Source: Phoronis pallida (Eukaryota; Phoronida; Phoronidae). Taken from it: a stretch of DNA of 10,555 bases. This document shows, one piece after another, positions 7,641 through 10,555 of this stretch. The stretch is from assembly GCA_028565715.1 (NCBI GenBank), contig JAOXYC010233792.1:1-10555 (forward strand), read 5' to 3'. How positions within the stretch are numbered: position 1 is the stretch's first letter; each line of letters begins with the position of its first letter. The notes beneath the pieces are model-generated. The model saw only the letters and a program-made list of their open reading frames with translations. It was not told where the DNA came from and did not search any database. A program made the translations under genes and the position numbers.

Positions 7641-8170
7641 CTGAAATATGAAACCATACTATTTTGTATTGAAGTATTGGAGCTAGATTGCAACTTAATT
7701 TACTAAATTGTGACTTGGCTCACTCTCTTATAACACATGAAGGTACTAGATCAAAAGTTAGTCAAACTAGTTTTCCTAGCTCGCCAACAAGTGCACACTT
7801 TCGCACATTAGCACTTAAGTCAGAATCTAACACATCTAGTAACTAACTTCTACAACAAGTATAGAACTAGTATAACTAGTAACTATTGAAAGCACCTAGT
7901 CATATTCTAGCAGACCTAGTTACAAATTAAAAGTGAGCTAAGTAAGTTTAGTACCTTCTATAATTTACCTCTTTTCCTCATCAATTGAAAGAAACTAGCT
8001 AGTGAAGCTAGTGCACCTAGTCACAAATTAGTAGTGAGGTACGTAAGTTCAAAACCTTCTATAATTTTCATCTTTTCCTTATCAGTTGAAAGACACTAGC
8101 TAGTGCACCTAGTCACAAACTAGTACACTTAGTCACAAATTAGTAGTGAGGGATGTAAGTTCTAGTATAC
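7641..8170 (-). other. CaV2: Intron after the AID exon, rich in CTAGT words
   Basis: 530 bases in phase 1. The half next to the AID exon is the array of exon-end copies. From about 7740 onward the word CTAGT or ACTAGT recurs many times, far more than elsewhere in the window, which suggests the whole intron grew by repeated local duplication. Confidence 0.8.
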
Positions 8171-8206
8171 CTTCTATAATTTTCATCTTCTCTTCATCTG
8201 TTGTCC
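7954..8206 (-). repeat. Tandem copies of the AID exon 3' end within the intron
   Basis: The last 35-38 bases of the AID exon (real copy 8170-8206) recur at 8055-8092 and 7954-7991 within repeat units of about 100 bases. The units also carry intronic sequence such as CACAAATTAGTAGTGAG and GTAAGTT. The 8055-8092 copy still reads [12 protein letters not shown], against [11 protein letters not shown] in the exon. The 7954-7991 copy has an in-frame stop after SIDEEKR. Both retain GT right after the copied exon end (GTTTTG and GTACTA). Confidence 0.87.
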
Positions 8207-8346
8207 TTTCTTCATTTAATATAACTTCTTCAGCTTTACATATCCACTCCAAGTAACCACTCAACTGACGATCTATTTGTTGCTGTTTACGGATTTTTAG
8301 AAAAGCTCGTCTATTTTCGACACGTTCTCTCTCTTTGGCAAACTCA
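8171..8346 (-). CDS. CaV2: CaV2 exon: start of I-II linker with CaV-beta binding site (AID)
   Basis: The exon has 176 bases: one base completing Gly, 58 codons, then one base of the next codon. It follows a TTTCAG acceptor and ends at donor GTATAC (8165-8170). The protein begins [20 protein letters not shown], the CaV2 signature that continues from IS6. Residues 21-40 are the alpha-interaction domain, which binds the cytoplasmic beta subunit and controls trafficking and gating. The conserved Gln-Gln, Leu, Gly-Tyr and Trp-Ile are all present. The tail [13 protein letters not shown] is invertebrate-like. Reading through the donor would add 12 residues and then stop at about 8133. The last 35-38 bases of the exon recur twice in the following intron. 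Confidence 0.96.
8226..8285 (-). other. CaV2: Alpha-interaction domain (AID), CaV-beta and possible G-beta-gamma contact site
   Basis: These 60 bases encode [20 protein letters not shown]. This fits the AID consensus QQxExxLxGYxxWIxxxE except that Asp replaces the first Glu. The Tyr and Trp that anchor the helix in the beta-subunit groove are kept. In vertebrate CaV2 channels the overlapping QxxER motif contributes to inhibition by G-protein beta-gamma; here it reads QQIDR. The effect of the Glu-to-Asp change is inferred, not shown. Confidence 0.93.
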
Positions 8347-8806
8347 CTGAAATGGAAGAGATTGTTAGTTATTGTATTCAGGATATTTTTTTGACTAATA
8401 TTAAGACTGAAACTAAGGAACAATTCCAAGCAATTGTCATCCTTCAGGTTCGAAAGCTAATTAATTGTAATGACTGTAATGTAGAATTAATTTAAACCAA
8501 ATGTCAATAAGTGCTTTATTTTAATACATTCAATTTAACACTCTGAAGAGGACAAGTAAGAGGTAACTAAGACCACATGCACTAGATTAAAAGATTTTGA
8601 ATAGTTACTTACATCCCCTGAACTTACCCACTTTGAGCTAGATTTTAACTATAGTTATAACCTACCTTACCCAAAGAACTAGGTTTTGACTTGTATAAGC
8701 CATCCAGCTTACACACTTAGAACACCAAGTACTAGATTTTTACTAGTTAAAGCCATCCAACTTACCCAAAGAACTAGATTTTAACTAGTTATACCAACCA
8801 ACTTAC
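8347..8806 (-). other. CaV2: Intron between IS6 and AID exons
   Basis: 460 bases in phase 2. The half next to the IS6 exon is the donor-containing array; 8347-8580 shows no feature. Confidence 0.85.
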
Positions 8807-8840
8807 CCACTGAGGACTCCAAGTACTAGATTGAGCATGA
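8607..8840 (-). repeat. Array of donor-containing copies of the IS6 exon 3' end
   Basis: Downstream of the real donor (8801-8806, GTAAGT) the intron repeats the exon end and donor in units of about 41-53 bases. Minus-strand donor-like hexamers occur at 8760-8765 (GTAAGT), 8707-8712 (GTAAGC), 8665-8670 (GTAAGG), 8622-8627 (GTAAGT) and 8607-8612 (GTAAGT). The copy at 8707-8759 retains AATCTAGTACTTGG, the codons for Asn-Leu-Val-Leu-Gly in the exon. Others keep shorter pieces such as AAAATCTAG. Units have diverged, so the duplications are not brand new. Confidence 0.82.
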
Positions 8841-8910
8841 AGAAGGAACCCAGAATAATTAGAGGGAAGAAGTATATCCAGTTAAACATCGGTCCATGAG
8901 CATCGTTGGT
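8807..8910 (-). CDS. CaV2: CaV2 exon: domain I segment S6
   Basis: The exon has 104 bases, starts in phase 0 and ends after two bases of a Gly codon. It begins [15 protein letters not shown] and ends with [10 protein letters not shown], the pore-lining IS6 helix and the start of the I-II linker. The acceptor follows 8910 (TTGCAG) and the donor is GTAAGT at 8801-8806. From memory, the matching vertebrate CaV2 exon also starts at the S/T-N-D motif and has the same length, which suggests an old boundary. Reading through the donor meets a TAA at once (GGG TAA), so retention of this intron would truncate the channel after domain I. The last bases of this exon and its donor are repeated downstream in the intron. 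The preceding exon, with the domain I selectivity filter, was not found before the window edge. Confidence 0.95.
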
Positions 8911-9463
8911 CTGCAATGAACAACCGTTACCATTAGTAACAACATACTTTTTTGATATACATGTTCTTATGTTCCATTTTAAGATGTGTATTGACTATAT
9001 CAGATTCGGATGGTGTCAATCACTGTTATTTTTCATATTTACAAGACTTCAGAAGAAAAATTGAACATTGCTGAACTAATAAAATGTGAGCCGTACAAAA
9101 CAAAATGTTATTTTTTGTGCAAAGACACAGAAAAAGTTAATAATTGTTTGAAACATTAAAACGCACATTGTACTTGTCAATCTACAACTAGTCACCCAAC
9201 ACAAAATTCAAAAACTTCCTCAATTTAGGATAACTGATGGGTTACAGGTAGTGAAATTCTGTTTTCATGTAACTTACAACTAACGCATGTGTTCTTCATC
9301 TACTGCATTTCCAAATTAAAGCTAAATAAATTGATTACTTGAAAATGGCAAGTTTTACAATTAATTGTGTTTGGCCGGAGGTGAAGAGTTCTACCGTACA
9401 AAAATTGCAGAATTCCTTTGTTTGAGATACAAATGGGATTTCTTAAACTTGTAGACATTCTTA

Positions 9464-9762
9464 AATGTTGTCTTTATCAACATAAAAAAATAGTCCATAA
9501 TCACGGCCACTAAGGAGTAGAGGACAAAAAGAAAAACAATGCTTTTAAAAGAACGTAACATGTTTCACTATTATCTAATAGCATTCTCAAACGACATGTA
9601 CACATTTGATTTGTGCAATGGGTGTGTACATGTTGTTTGGGAATGCCATTAGACAATAGTGAAACATGTTACGTTCTTTAAAAGCATTGTATTTATTTTT
9701 GTCTTCTTCTCCTTAGTGGCCGTGATTATGGACTATTTTTTTATGTTGATAAAGACAACATT
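9464..9762. repeat. Large near-perfect inverted repeat (foldback element)
   Basis: A left arm at 9464-9604 and a right arm at 9623-9762 are reverse complements over about 140 bases, with roughly a dozen mismatches and a one-base indel, around an 18-base loop. Outer ends read AATGTTGTCTTTATCAAC and its complement. There is no reading frame and no clear target-site duplication, although TTAA occurs close to both ends. It resembles a foldback or MITE-type non-autonomous DNA transposon. Transcribed as part of the intron, it would fold into one long hairpin. Confidence 0.9.
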
Positions 9763-10056
9763 GGACATTAAAAAAAGCTCAAACATGTACGGTATCTATT
9801 AATGTTAGGATAACATAAAATGCTATGAGTGGTGACAGTAGGAGACATGAGACAACAGATAACATAATTTTACACAACAAGGTGTTACAACTAAAATAAT
9901 TGCACAGAAAAACAACATTAGTTATAGGATGACACACAATAAACTATTGCCTACTTGCTTTTTGACTAGTGTTTTATACTTTTTGTTGTAAATGTAAATC
10001 CTTTCATCATTAATTTCATAGATTCGAGTAAACATTTTCACTGAAAAAATTATCAA

Positions 10057-10077
10057 TGTATCCATTCAATGGATACA
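10057..10077. repeat. 10-base perfect palindromic stem
   Basis: TGTATCCATT is followed by a single C and its exact reverse complement AATGGATACA. It lies in the intron upstream of the IS6 exon. No function is suggested by its position. Confidence 0.6.
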
Positions 10078-10555
10078 ACTACAAATTCGGCCTGTTTTAA
10101 ATTATTTCTAAAATTAGACAATCCCAACTGATTGATGGCTTGTTTAGGCCAATATGAATAGCTTCTTCCAGCCTAGAAAATTTTTATTGAGAAAGTTTCT
10201 GTACTTGATAATGGAATGTATTGATTATATTTCACTTTTTTGAGAATTTAAAAATATTTTACTGGACTAATTCTCTTGCTTGCATTTGAAGAGACAGTTC
10301 AAAACAGACAAGACAAACATTTATAAAAAATATTTAAACTGAAAATTATACAGAAAAGTTTAAAACACAAGTCGACAAAACAAGAACTAATGATTCATCG
10401 AAAAACATGAGACATCAATTTGATTAATTATTGTGTTAAGTGAGATATCAACACTAAACAGCAGATGAAATTAATTCCTTTTTGCCAGTTTTTCACATTT
10501 CAAAATTTCTGTATTTCAGTTTATTTTTTTGTACAAACATTTAAATGTATGTCTG

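Larger units (their letters stand above)
1490..8910 (-). other. CaV2: Partial gene: CaV2-type voltage-gated calcium channel alpha1 subunit
   Basis: Seen: nine exons on the minus strand with GT donors, AG acceptors and matching phases. They encode IS6, the I-II linker and domain II up to the pore helix. Eight of them joined (one of the two last alternatives) give 1023 bases, or 341 codons, with no stop. Family knowledge: alpha1 subunits are plasma-membrane proteins of four six-helix domains that admit calcium on depolarisation; CaV2 types drive transmitter release at nerve terminals. The [17 protein letters not shown] stretch after IS6 is typical of CaV2 and differs from CaV1 and CaV3. The linker run [19 protein letters not shown] resembles arthropod and nematode CaV2. 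Both gene ends lie outside the window: domain I S1-S5 and P-loop upstream, the selectivity filter, IIS6 and domains III-IV downstream. The symbol gives the family only; which CaV2 gene of the species this is cannot be told. Confidence 0.95.
8911..10555 (-). other. CaV2: Intron upstream of the IS6 exon (partial)
   Basis: At least 1645 bases, AT-rich. It contains the large hairpin at 9464-9762 and the small palindrome at 10057-10077. The preceding exon with the domain I pore (Thr-x-Glu-Gly-Trp) was searched for and is not present. Confidence 0.8.

Noticed and set aside
7391-7651. Open frame of 86 codons on the plus strand
   Set aside because: It is the antisense of the I-II linker exon at 7454-7640, whose minus-strand translation matches the channel family with correct splice sites.
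8133-8170. C-terminal extension of the AID exon frame (12 residues to a stop)
   Set aside because: It follows a GT donor whose next exon continues the protein in phase, so it is intron read-through; a truncated isoform is possible but nothing supports it.
1490-8910. CaV1, CaV3 or NALCN identity
   Set aside because: The post-IS6 [17 protein letters not shown] stretch is CaV2-type; CaV1 has a different sequence there and CaV3 and NALCN lack a canonical AID.
1-10555. CRISPR array, operon or bacterial features
   Set aside because: The window is clearly a eukaryotic multi-exon gene; the tandem repeats lack spacer structure.

Overview
The window is a piece of an animal genome. It holds the middle of one large, intron-rich gene on the minus strand, with neither end present. 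The gene encodes the pore-forming alpha1 subunit of a presynaptic-type (CaV2; CACNA1A/B/E, cacophony, unc-2) voltage-gated calcium channel. Reading from high to low coordinates, nine exons can be placed by splice sites, matching codon phase and recognisable protein sequence. They run from segment S6 of domain I, through the I-II linker with its CaV-beta binding site, to S1-S5 and the start of the pore loop of domain II. One path through eight exons gives exactly 1023 coding bases (341 codons) with every phase matching. The AT-rich introns, the transposon debris and a linker resembling insect and nematode CaV2 suggest an invertebrate bilaterian; I cannot name the phylum.

Layout in transcription order: 8911-10555 intron with a large hairpin repeat; 8807-8910 IS6 exon; 8171-8346 exon with the alpha-interaction domain (AID); 7454-7640 rest of the I-II linker; 4977-7453 long intron with a foldback element and a short tandem repeat; 4849-4976 IIS1; 4418-4530 IIS2-IIS3; 3984-4093 IIS3-IIS4 voltage sensor; 3347-3478 IIS4-S5 linker and IIS5; then two successive, homologous 73-base exons (2743-2815 and 1490-1562), each encoding the domain II turret and pore helix. 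The selectivity-filter exon would lie beyond position 1.

Two observations stand out. First, the two 73-base exons have the same length, the same phases and 16 of 25 residues in common. Including both would shift the frame, so they look like a mutually exclusive pair that swaps the outer domain II pore just before the selectivity filter. Second, the edges of several exons have been copied locally into the neighbouring intron together with their splice sites: the IS6 exon donor (about five extra donor-like copies), the AID exon donor end (two extra copies, one still readable in frame), the second pore exon donor (one copy) and the IIS5 exon acceptor end (one broken copy). The introns also carry several foldback elements of the non-autonomous DNA transposon type. 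No promoter, poly(A) signal, RNA gene or second protein gene could be supported.
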